7,139 bases of DNA from Bacteroidia bacterium. Lineage in GTDB: Bacteria; Bacteroidota; Bacteroidia; Flavobacteriales; NORP286. The notes beneath the pieces are model-generated. The model saw only the letters and a list, made by a program, of their open reading frames with translations, searched no databases and was not told the origin of the DNA. Both the position numbers and the translations under genes were made by a program. Positions 1 through 6,532 of this stretch are shown piece by piece (the stretch's first letter is position 1; each line of letters starts with the position of its first letter). Location: assembly GCA_016763665.1 (NCBI GenBank), contig JAESTI010000326.1, positions 1-7,139 of the forward strand. Reading direction: 5' to 3'.

Positions 1-302
1 AAATTAAAGGGAATGCTGTACCATTTGTTCCTTTAAAGGATTCAGTGAGGTTTTTAAAAGATGATGAAAATAGGGCAGTTGATCGTTCGAAGTATGTCAA
101 GATACAAACCCCTCAATGTTTTGATGTCAAGCAGTTAAAATCAGCATATGAACAGCAATATCAAGCAGACATTACTGATGATGCGTCATTGGTAGAAGCT
201 TTAGGCGTTGACATTAATTTGGTGGAAGGGGATCCTGAAAATATAAAAATTACTTATCCCGAGGATCTGACTTTTGCAGAAGCTTTGATCTCTTCCCATT
301 GA
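1..302 (+). CDS. ispD: 2-C-methyl-D-erythritol 4-phosphate cytidylyltransferase, C-terminal part (5' truncated by window edge)
   Basis: IspD joins CTP to methylerythritol phosphate to give CDP-methylerythritol, a cytosolic step of the non-mevalonate isoprenoid pathway. The frame is open from base 3 at the window edge to a TGA at 300-302, giving 99 residues; the family is usually about 220-230 residues, so roughly the last two fifths are present. Family landmarks appear in order: VPFVPLKDSV, AVDRSKYVKIQTPQCF (the Arg and TPQ.F block), ITDDASLVE, and VEGDPENIKITYPEDL, which holds the conserved Lys of the NIK(I/V)T segment near the nucleotide site. The GTG at 45 is an internal valine, not a start. 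The last 49 bases overlap the 3' end of the opposing epimerase gene. Family assignment is secure; the N-terminal CTP-binding loop is outside the window. Confidence 0.93.
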   Translation, partial: IKGNAVPFVPLKDSVRFLKDDENRAVDRSKYVKIQTPQCFDVKQLKSAYEQQYQADITDDASLVEALGVDINLVEGDPENIKITYPEDLTFAEALISSH

Positions 303-1333
303 TTTTGATAATTTAATAATCCCAGGCTTATCTCTCGAATGGTTTGAGGCATTGGTGTGAATTGATAATTGATAGCCGAACTAACTTTTTCATTGGAATA
401 ACTAGATTTATAAAAAGCGGCTCGGGCAGCCTCTTTTGTAAAAATAGACTTAGTTTCCTTAAAATAATCCCGTATTGCTATCATTCTCCATCCAAACTCT
501 GCAATTAGCTTATTGACCTTTATGGATGGTTTTTGTTTATGTAAATTTTCTGCAAAACTTTGTAGTATGTATTTGGTAGTATAGTTTCCTTCAGTAATAA
601 TAAAACGTTCGTTAACGATTTCACTTTCCATCAATTGAATCATACATTTTGCAACATCACGACCATCAACAAAACCATTAATCCCTTCAGTATAAAATCT
701 AAATTCTTGCCATGCTTTTTGGATTATTATATTGCTGCTGTTGGTCCAGTTTCCAAAACCTAGTATGACCGAAGGATTAATAATTATTGCATCAAGTCCT
801 TCAGCGACTCCTCGCCAGACCTCTAATTCACCGTTGTATTTACTAATAGCATAGTTAGTGTTTAAGGGCGATTCTTTCCAATCATTACTTTCGTTGATTG
901 CTTCTCCATTTTTGGTCCTGCTTAAAGCTGCAATAGAACTAACATATCCTAGTTTTGGAATATTGTGTTCAAGACATGCATTGACAATGTTAGCCGTTCC
1001 TTGTACATTTATTTTAAGTAATTTTTCTTTATGGATTGAATCATATGATACAAAACCAGCACAATGGTAAACTTGGTCTATATTTTTTGAAAAAGCATCT
1101 TGCAATGAATAAATGTCCAGAATATCTCCATCTATCCATTCTATGTTCTTCAACAGTTGATTTGTAGGTATTCCATTCTCGGAGTGAATGTTGACTAGTA
1201 GGTCAAATGTTCTTTCAAGTTCAACAATGTTACTGCTTTTTCTCTTTAGAGCCAGAATTTTGTACCCTGCTCTTGATAAGTAATAGAGTAAATGTGCTCC
1301 CAAAAGCCCTGTACCGCCTGTGACAAATATCAT
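254..1333 (-). CDS. NAD(P)-dependent epimerase/dehydratase (extended SDR family)
   Basis: This is a 359-residue extended short-chain dehydrogenase/reductase, the family that acts on nucleotide sugars, dihydroflavonols, sterols and similar substrates with a bound NAD(P). The Rossmann dinucleotide loop TGGTGLLG is at residues 5-12, an acidic GDILD at 69-73, catalytic Ser in VSSIAALS near 131-138, the YAISK catalytic Tyr/Lys pair at 161-165, and the NPSVILGFG substrate-loop block at 186-194. Length is normal for the family. The start ATG (1331-1333) puts the Rossmann strand at the very N-terminus, as expected; no Shine-Dalgarno is seen. The C-terminus runs through the opposing ispD stop and ends at TAA 254-256, so its last 16 codons are antisense to ispD. 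The substrate cannot be read from sequence; it looks closer to the generic reductase/epimerase branch than to GalE. It lies outside the glycan cluster. Confidence 0.88.
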   Translation of the reverse strand: MIFVTGGTGLLGAHLLYYLSRAGYKILALKRKSSNIVELERTFDLLVNIHSENGIPTNQLLKNIEWIDGDILDIYSLQDAFSKNIDQVYHCAGFVSYDSIHKEKLLKINVQGTANIVNACLEHNIPKLGYVSSIAALSRTKNGEAINESNDWKESPLNTNYAISKYNGELEVWRGVAEGLDAIIINPSVILGFGNWTNSSNIIIQKAWQEFRFYTEGINGFVDGRDVAKCMIQLMESEIVNERFIITEGNYTTKYILQSFAENLHKQKPSIKVNKLIAEFGWRMIAIRDYFKETKSIFTKEAARAAFYKSSYSNEKVSSAINYQFTPMPQTIREISLGLLNYQNQWEEIKASAKVRSSG

Positions 1334-1337
1334 ACAG

Positions 1338-1345
1338 CAAAATTA
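1338..1345 (-). promoter_or_regulatory. Candidate -7 box (TAATTTTG) before the epimerase gene
   Basis: Read on the - strand the octamer is TAATTTTG, a full match to the Bacteroidota -7 consensus TAnnTTTG. It ends only four bases before the ATG, so transcription would start at or next to the start codon and give a leaderless or nearly leaderless message. No TTG -33 element stands at the usual spacing upstream. In such AT-rich DNA the match may be chance. Confidence 0.2.
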
Positions 1346-1442
1346 CAAATTAATTATGTAGTAATTTTTGATTTATTATTTTTCTCAAACAAAACATTTT
1401 CTAAATATTTAGGTATAATTAGAAGAAACGGAAGATAGATTT

Positions 1443-2321
1443 ATGAAAAAGTCAGAAATAAATGCATTAATCACTTTGTTAGATGACCCGGATCCTCAGA
1501 TATATTCTCATGTAAAGGAAAAGCTATTGTCAAAAGGTTTTGATGTTATTCCTTCTCTGGAAGATGCATGGGGGGTATCTTTAGATGCAGTTTTGCAGGA
1601 GAGAATCGAAGAGATCGTTCATGAAATTCAATTTGAAGATGTAAAAGCATCTCTTCAAAAATGGTGCGAGGAACCAGAGGGTGATATCATAGATGGAGCG
1701 ATTATTATTGCAAAATTTCAATACCCTGATCTTGATACTGAATTAATTTATAAAGAGCTTGACGGCTTGAAAAATCAAGTTTTTTTTGAATTGGATAACA
1801 CTGCTAAGCCAATTGAGAAGCTCAAAGTGCTTAATCATTTTTTTTATGATGTTTGGAAGTTCATAGGCAATAAAAAAAACTACCACTAAGCTCAAAACTC
1901 CTATATCAATAATGTATTAGAAAGCAGACGTGGAAATCCCTTATTATTGAGTATCCTTTATTTGTGTATAGCCCAAAGTGCTTCTGTCCCAGTATACGGA
2001 GTTAATTTACCACAGCATTTTGTTCTGGCGTATTTAGATGAGTTGGATGTATTTTCTAATCTTGATCCGTTGAGTTATCCGGAAGTATTATTTTATATCA
2101 ACACTTTTAATAAAGGCTTGGTATTTACCAGAAAAGAAATTGATGATTTTATTAAACAGTTGAAGCTAAAACCTCAATCAATGTATTTCTATCCTTGCAG
2201 TACTAAGGATATGATAATTAGGATGGTACATAATTTATCATTTTCATATCAAAAAATCGGAGAAGAGGAAAAGGTTGAAGAGCTGAAGATATTATTAAGT
2301 ATATTGTTAAAAGAGGAATAA
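1443..2321 (+). pseudogene. SirB1-like protein (transglutaminase-like fold), interrupted by an in-frame TAA
   Basis: Translation from ATG 1443 gives 148 residues ending ...NKKNYH at TAA 1887-1889. The very next codons in the same frame give AQNSYINNVLESRRGNP and continue without a stop to TAA 2319-2321, for 291 sense codons plus the internal stop. Both halves fit the SirB1 / Transglut_core2 family (usually about 270-290 residues). The N-terminal half has the helical region, DGAIIIAKFQYPDLD and a KFIGN end. The second half has the core block VLESRRGNPLLLSILYL, then VPVYGVNLPQHF with the family His at about residue 192 counting the stop, and a helical C-terminus. The second half has no ATG near its beginning, so it is not an independent gene. 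The family's function is poorly known, and many members lack a transglutaminase Cys. A single C-to-A change from TCA (Ser) would explain the stop. Loss of function, readthrough or a base error are all possible. Confidence 0.8.
1887..1889 (+). other. Premature in-frame TAA inside the SirB1-like gene
   Basis: The TAA sits between NYH and AQNSYIN with no frame change on either side, which separates it from a frameshift. It follows an A8 tract (1872-1879), but an indel there would move the downstream half out of frame, so the tract does not account for the lesion. The stop falls just before the most conserved block of the family, so the 148-residue product would lack the core. Confidence 0.8.
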
Positions 2322-2334
2322 GGCGTAAATAATT

Positions 2335-3563
2335 CTATGGTCTTTGATGGGAATAGAATAAAGAACAAAAAAAGCTAAAAGTTGTAACCCCAATTTGCCT
2401 TTCAAGTATAGATTCGGTTAACATCGAAATAAATAATATCAGCATTGTCATAAGAAATAAGTGATTATTGGCTTGGTATGCCTTGATACCAGGAATAAAA
2501 ACCATGCTTAAAAAAAAATAATGCCTATTACTCCAAACCCTACTGCAGATTGAATAGCTTGATTATGACAATTCATATACTTTCCTTTAACCCTTGAGTT
2601 TTTAATTAATTCTGGATTTCTATTGAGATATTCATTTCTCAGTTCTGTAAAAACATCTCCAGTTCCTACTCCAATGTATTGGTTATTTTTAAAAATATTC
2701 AATGAGGCCTCCCATAGAACTAACCTCATGGCGGTAGATGAATAAGTGAATTTTTCGTTGGATAAATAACTTTGAATATCATCAGGGATACTTTGAATAT
2801 TTGATTTTGCATTTGGGGAGAATAAGTAATAACAACAAAATAAACAGATAAGGATCGCTAATTTCCATAATCCCAGCATGTAGTTTTTTTTGAGAATTAT
2901 TAAATAAATAGAGATAGCGAATGTTAAAATAATGATACTTAAAATTGCTCCTCTTGCCTGGATAAGTGCTAAGAAAATTAATAGATAAATACCTAGTAAT
3001 AATCGTAACATCATATTTGTTCTGGTTATTTCATTTCTGAATTTGTATGAGTAATAAAATAGAAAACCCAAGGATAAAGATATTGTAAGCCCAAAATAAA
3101 TTGGACTGATGAAAATCGATAAACTTTTATCAAACCATAATCTTGAACTATCGGGTAAATAATAAGCAATACACATTAAGGAAAGAATTACATTTGATGC
3201 GATAAAACTGTATAGAATTATTTTTAACTGCTTATCATTTATTTTGTTAGAACAACAAATAACGATAGGAAGAATCAGCAATGGGAGCTTATTTTTGATA
3301 CTGTTGAATCCTGCACTAAGATTTTCCGTATAGCTTAATCCAATAATGTGAATTAGGAAGTACGAGCAACATAAAATAATAAATGGGTTGGTTATATTTG
3401 ATTTTATATCCTGAAAAATTGATCCTAGTCGTAGCCAATTTATTACTAAGATGATTAGGCTAAGGGATATTAGGAAGTTGGAAAAGGGTAACGCTACTAC
3501 TAACAATAAACACCCAAAAAAATGTAAATTATTCTTATTGAGATACGTGGAAACATTTAACAT
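2335..3563 (-). pseudogene. O-antigen ligase/polymerase-family membrane protein, reading frame broken at a T9 tract
   Basis: Multi-pass inner-membrane protein of the O-antigen ligase (WaaL) / Wzy polymerase type, which moves polyprenyl-linked glycan onto an acceptor or polymerises repeat units at the outer face of the membrane. ATG 3561-3563 opens 351 residues ending ...GVIGIIFF at TAA 2508-2510. Visible features are about ten hydrophobic segments, the QARGAILS block (residues 202-209) with the family Arg, a large periplasmic loop with TAMRLVLWEASLNIF and IGVGTGDVF, and HNQ at 333-335, the position of the His used by ligases. The -1 frame continues directly with 58 further residues (LSMVFIPGIKAY..., then MLTESILERQIG and FSFF) to TAG 2335-2337. 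LTES.LERQ.G is a typical C-terminal end of this family, so an intact protein would be 409 residues. It follows the sugar transferase by 17 bases. Ligase versus polymerase cannot be decided from sequence. The truncated form keeps the His but loses the last membrane segments. Confidence 0.82.
2510..2518 (-). repeat. T9 mononucleotide tract at the frameshift point of the ligase gene
   Basis: On the coding (-) strand nine consecutive T follow GGCATTA and precede AA. The zero frame reads ATT ATT TTT TTT TAA. With T10, or with a -1 slip at U UUU UUU, it reads TTT TTT TTA AGC and enters the conserved C-terminal frame. With T8 the frame ends after 14 further residues with no family resemblance. Homopolymers of this length are prone to replication slippage and to sequencing error. 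Confidence 0.85.
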
Positions 3564-3580
3564 TGATTACACTAATTACT

Positions 3581-4174
3581 TTAACCCAATATTAGTTTTT
3601 TGAAGGTCTGTATAATTATTCTTATATCTTGAAGTATTGATTGAGATTTAACATATCTAAGGTTTAAGTTTAGTTTTTGGGGCATAATTGTTTCAATATA
3701 TGCTTTCTCAATATCATCATATTGTTCCAAAATTTCATTTTCATTTACGAATTCAATAGATGCATATTCTGTTATTCCGGGTTTAACAGTTAGCACTTTC
3801 ATTTGTTCTTCATTATAGAAATCTACGTATTTTCTAACCTCCGGCCTTGGCCCTACAATGCTCATATCACCAATCAAAACATTTAAAAGTTGAGGCAATT
3901 CGTCTAGTTTAAATTTTCTTAATATTTTTCCAATAGATGTTATCCTTTTATCATGAGTTCCATGTGATAAATAACCCTCTTTTTCAGAATCGATGAACAT
4001 GGTGCGAAACTTGAAGATCTTAAAATCATTGTTATTTTTTCCTACTCGTATTTGTTTAAAGAGTATTTCACCTTTTGAATCAATTTTGATCAATAAAGCA
4101 ATGATGATTAATATGGGAGAAAGTATTATAAGGATTGATAGGGCAAAAGTTATATCAAATAATCGCTTGATCAT
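3581..4174 (-). CDS. Sugar transferase: PglC-type polyprenyl-phosphate phosphoglycosyl transferase
   Basis: Small monotopic phosphoglycosyl transferase (bacterial sugar transferase family), 197 residues, the PglC-like minimal size rather than the larger WbaP type. It moves a sugar-1-phosphate from a UDP-sugar onto undecaprenyl phosphate at the cytoplasmic face, starting glycan assembly. KRLFDI (3-8) leads into one hydrophobic segment (about 9-30) with a Ser-Pro at 19-20, the feature that bends the re-entrant membrane helix in PglC. FKIFKFRTM is at 51-59, the catalytic Asp-Glu dyad D91-E92 lies in LDELPQLLNVL, then GDMSIVGPRPE at 102-112 and KPGIT at 131-135. All key residues are present. Its ATG overlaps the stop of the aminotransferase gene (ATGA, 4171-4174), so the two are probably translationally coupled. 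That suggests the aminotransferase product, perhaps after acetylation by an enzyme elsewhere, is its substrate; this link is inference. Confidence 0.92.
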   Translation of the reverse strand: MIKRLFDITFALSILIILSPILIIIALLIKIDSKGEILFKQIRVGKNNNDFKIFKFRTMFIDSEKEGYLSHGTHDKRITSIGKILRKFKLDELPQLLNVLIGDMSIVGPRPEVRKYVDFYNEEQMKVLTVKPGITEYASIEFVNENEILEQYDDIEKAYIETIMPQKLNLNLRYVKSQSILQDIRIIIQTFKKLILG

Positions 4175-5403
4175 ATTACTTCGTTAACGGAGCTAATTAC
4201 TGCTTCTATGATCTGTTGCTGTTGTTCTTCAGTCAAGTCATAAAATACGGGGAGTGAAATTTCTCGACAATAGTTATCGTAAGCAACTGGGAAATCATCC
4301 ATGTTGTAACCCATATTTTTATATAATGTTAGAATAGGAAGAGGTTTAAAGTGCACATTAACATTTATGCCTTGGGCTAAAATTTTTTCGATTATTTGAT
4401 TTCTACATGTAATAGAAATATTCTTAATTCTTAATGGATAATAATGCATTGAAGAATTTTTTTCCTCAGTTTCATAAACAGGTAATATTGCCCATTCATG
4501 TTCACTAAATGCGTTATCATAAGATTTGAAAATTGTATTACGTTTTTGCAAGTTTTCCGAATCGTATCGTTGAATCTCAACTAGCCCAATGGATGCGTGA
4601 ATGTCTGTCATATTGAACTTAAATCCTGCTGTGATCACATCATATTCCCATCTTCCATTGTTGTTTTTGGCTAAGGCATCATTATTTTGCCCATGCAAAG
4701 TATTAATATTCAGATATTCATAAATCTCTTGATTGTTAAATGGATTTGAAAAGTTGATACAAATGGCACCCCCTTCTCCCGAAGTCAGGTTTTTAACAGC
4801 GTGAAATGAAAATACTGATGTGTCGCAAATACTTCCAGTTTTCTTTCCTTTATAGGATGGTCCAAATGAGTGAGCCGCATCTGATAAAACCAAAATCCTT
4901 CCCAACTTTTCTTGTTCTTTAGTTTCGGGTTTAAATATTCCAGTTATCTCAGGTTTATTAACCAATTCCATTATCTCATCATAATCACAAGGAAAACCAG
5001 CGATGTCTACCGGTATGATGATTTTGGTTTTTTCTGTTATCGCGTCTTTTATTCTAGTTACATCAATATTAAAATCATCTCGAATATCGACCATGACAGG
5101 TTTTGCCCCACATCTAACTACAACATTAGCTGTTGCGCAATAAGTATAAACAGGAACAATAACTTCGTCACCCTCCTTTATTCCAAACCATCGCAACATG
5201 AGCTCAAGCCCGGAAGTAGCCGCATTTACACAAAGAACATGGTCAATACCCACATATTTGGCAATTTCTTTTTCAAATCTCTTGGTTTTTGGTCCGGTTG
5301 TAAACCAACCTGATCGAATAGTATCTGCTACTTCTTCAATGATTTTTTCGTCAGTTCTGGGTTTGTAGAATGGGAGGGTATTCTTAGCCATGGCGCTATA
5401 CAT
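4171..5403 (-). CDS. DegT/DnrJ/EryC1/StrS-family PLP-dependent sugar aminotransferase
   Basis: Cytosolic aminotransferase that usually converts a UDP- or dTDP-4-keto (or 3-keto) sugar to an amino sugar with glutamate as donor; 410 residues, slightly long for the family (about 360-400). SGWFTTGPKTKRFE lies at 31-44, the cofactor phosphate-binding stretch AATSGLEL at 61-68, DAAHSFG at 175-181 with the Asp that pairs with the pyridine nitrogen, and SFHAVKNLTSGEGGA around 199-213 with K204 as the Schiff-base lysine. About 16-20 residues are inserted between GFPCD (136-140) and DAAHSFG compared with PglE/ArnB-type enzymes; this FKPETKEQEKLGR stretch looks like that of a known subgroup. The second Met (codon at 5389-5391, MAKNTLPFYKP) is an equally good start. 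It is the first gene after a 100-base gap and overlaps the sugar transferase by four bases. No dehydratase or acetyltransferase is present to fix the exact sugar. Confidence 0.92.
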   Translation of the reverse strand: MYSAMAKNTLPFYKPRTDEKIIEEVADTIRSGWFTTGPKTKRFEKEIAKYVGIDHVLCVNAATSGLELMLRWFGIKEGDEVIVPVYTYCATANVVVRCGAKPVMVDIRDDFNIDVTRIKDAITEKTKIIIPVDIAGFPCDYDEIMELVNKPEITGIFKPETKEQEKLGRILVLSDAAHSFGPSYKGKKTGSICDTSVFSFHAVKNLTSGEGGAICINFSNPFNNQEIYEYLNINTLHGQNNDALAKNNNGRWEYDVITAGFKFNMTDIHASIGLVEIQRYDSENLQKRNTIFKSYDNAFSEHEWAILPVYETEEKNSSMHYYPLRIKNISITCRNQIIEKILAQGINVNVHFKPLPILTLYKNMGYNMDDFPVAYDNYCREISLPVFYDLTEEQQQQIIEAVISSVNEVI

Positions 5404-5503
5404 CTAAATCAAAGTATTTCCGCAAAATTAATCTATATAAAATTAAAAACTAATAAAATACTGATATGCAATATGAAAGACTTTGGAGTTAAGTTTGTAG
5501 CAC
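5404..5503. other. 100-base intergenic gap splitting the glycan cluster
   Basis: This is the only sizeable non-coding gap between - strand genes, between the glycosyltransferase stop and the aminotransferase start. It is very AT-rich. I see no convincing stem followed by a T-run, so no intrinsic terminator is called. It holds a candidate promoter for the three downstream genes and may mark a boundary between two transcription units. Confidence 0.6.
5423..5430 (-). promoter_or_regulatory. Candidate -7 box (TAATTTTG) for the aminotransferase-sugar transferase-ligase operon
   Basis: The - strand octamer TAATTTTG fits the Bacteroidota TAnnTTTG -7 consensus. It would place the transcript start about 12-15 bases before the first ATG (5401-5403) or about 25 before the second (5389-5391). 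A T-rich GTTTTT stands about 20 bases upstream, only a weak match to the TTG -33 element. Its location in the only large gap of the cluster raises its credibility. Confidence 0.33.
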
Positions 5504-6529
5504 TTACCTGCTCATTTTTACTTCTTTTGGGGTTGTGTGGTTTTTTAAGATCCAAAAATTGATAATCCCGATTAAATATCCCCAGCCATAACTTATATGC
5601 ATGGTCAAAAACGCTAAAAATAGAAAAGGAATCATTGCGATTTTCGGAAGTGAAATTTTAAATGATGCGATAAAATTTGCAATAGAATGTAGCGATATGA
5701 TCAGAAGGAAAATGTACAGTGAATAAGAGTGGAATGGGTATAAAGCTAAACTACAAATAAGAGATGTTACAAACAGAAATGGAACAAATTGCCTCCAGGT
5801 GGCAGGTTTCCCTAATTTTATATTTACCAAAGGCTTGAAATACCCATATTGGTAGTGCATGGTCCAAAGTTTAGTATAAGTATCCCGTGCATAGTAATTG
5901 ATCTCTACATCGGGTACTAAAAACATTTTTCCTTCACTGTTCTTTAAACGTGCATTCAGTTCATCATCCTGATTCCGGATCAGATCTTCATCAAAGAATC
6001 CAATCTTATCAAATACTTCTCGCTTATAACAACCAAAAGGTACAGTATCTGCTTCTTGAACTTCAGAAGTGCCAATTTTGTACAGGGCATTTCCAACTCC
6101 AAAAGCATTAGATTGAGCAAGTGCAATTGCTTTTGCTTTCAAAGTATCAGATCCTGGATTAGTTATCCATAGTCCCCCAACATTATCAGCATTTAACTTA
6201 TTTAACCAGTTTACTAACCTTGAAACATAATAATCCGGGTAGACAGAATGTGCTCCTAAAATTATTATTATCTCGCCTTTTGAAGATTGGATTCCTTTAT
6301 TCAACGCAAAGGGTACATATTTCTTTGGGTTGTCAATTAATTGTATAAATGAATGATTATTGGAATATTGTGTTACTATATTTCTTGTGTTATCATCACT
6401 CATGCCATCCATAATGAGCAATTCAATTTTTTCAGACGGGTAGTCTTGATTGAGAACGCTTTCAATTAATGGCCCGATGTAATTCTCTTCATTTCTACAC
6501 GGCACAATTATGGATACCAACTTTTCCAT
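5504..6529 (-). CDS. Family 2 glycosyltransferase, ExoA-like, with C-terminal membrane segments
   Basis: GT2 (GT-A fold) enzyme of 341 residues resembling the succinoglycan-synthesis ExoA group; it adds one sugar from a nucleotide donor to a lipid-linked glycan at the cytoplasmic face. The domain starts at once with VSIIVPCRNEENYI (5-18), then DGMSDDNTR (41-49), ADNVGGLW (114-121), the AIALAQSNAFGVGNALY stretch (135-150) and RNQDDELNARL (185-195), whose acidic residues correspond to the usual (E/Q)D.EL catalytic-base block. The DxD position reads LGAHSVYP (91-98), so Gly stands where most relatives have an Asp (DAH.VYP). Residues from about 247 to 328 form three or four hydrophobic helices that anchor the enzyme. 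The start ATG is three bases after the sulfotransferase stop, so the two are probably co-transcribed. Donor and acceptor sugars are not readable from sequence. Confidence 0.9.
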   Translation of the reverse strand: MEKLVSIIVPCRNEENYIGPLIESVLNQDYPSEKIELLIMDGMSDDNTRNIVTQYSNNHSFIQLIDNPKKYVPFALNKGIQSSKGEIIIILGAHSVYPDYYVSRLVNWLNKLNADNVGGLWITNPGSDTLKAKAIALAQSNAFGVGNALYKIGTSEVQEADTVPFGCYKREVFDKIGFFDEDLIRNQDDELNARLKNSEGKMFLVPDVEINYYARDTYTKLWTMHYQYGYFKPLVNIKLGKPATWRQFVPFLFVTSLICSLALYPFHSYSLYIFLLIISLHSIANFIASFKISLPKIAMIPFLFLAFLTMHISYGWGYLIGIINFWILKNHTTPKEVKMSR

Positions 6530-6532
6530 TCT

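Noticed and set aside
858..1070. Small + strand open frame inside the epimerase gene
   Set aside because: It lies antisense to well-conserved epimerase sequence, has no family resemblance and no separate promoter.
1872..1879. A8 tract as a frameshift site in the SirB1-like gene
   Set aside because: The frames before and after are the same, so an indel here would break, not restore, the downstream half; the lesion is the TAA itself.
1947..2321. A separate 124-residue gene starting at TTG 1947
   Set aside because: The TTG is an internal Leu in the middle of the conserved block RGNPLLLSILYL; homology begins before it, in the same frame as the upstream half.
2472..2493. Inverted repeat TGGTAT...ATACCA as an intrinsic terminator for the ligase gene
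   Set aside because: It lies inside the conserved C-terminal coding part, has only six pairs and no T-run after it; kept only as a possible accessory to the frameshift idea.
3993..4187. Small + strand open frame over the start of the sugar transferase gene
   Set aside because: It is antisense to the conserved membrane segment and FKFRTM block of the transferase and looks like a chance frame.
4912..5313. 133-codon + strand open frame inside the aminotransferase gene
   Set aside because: It is fully antisense to a clear PLP enzyme; its aromatic, Ser-rich composition is typical of a reverse-strand shadow.
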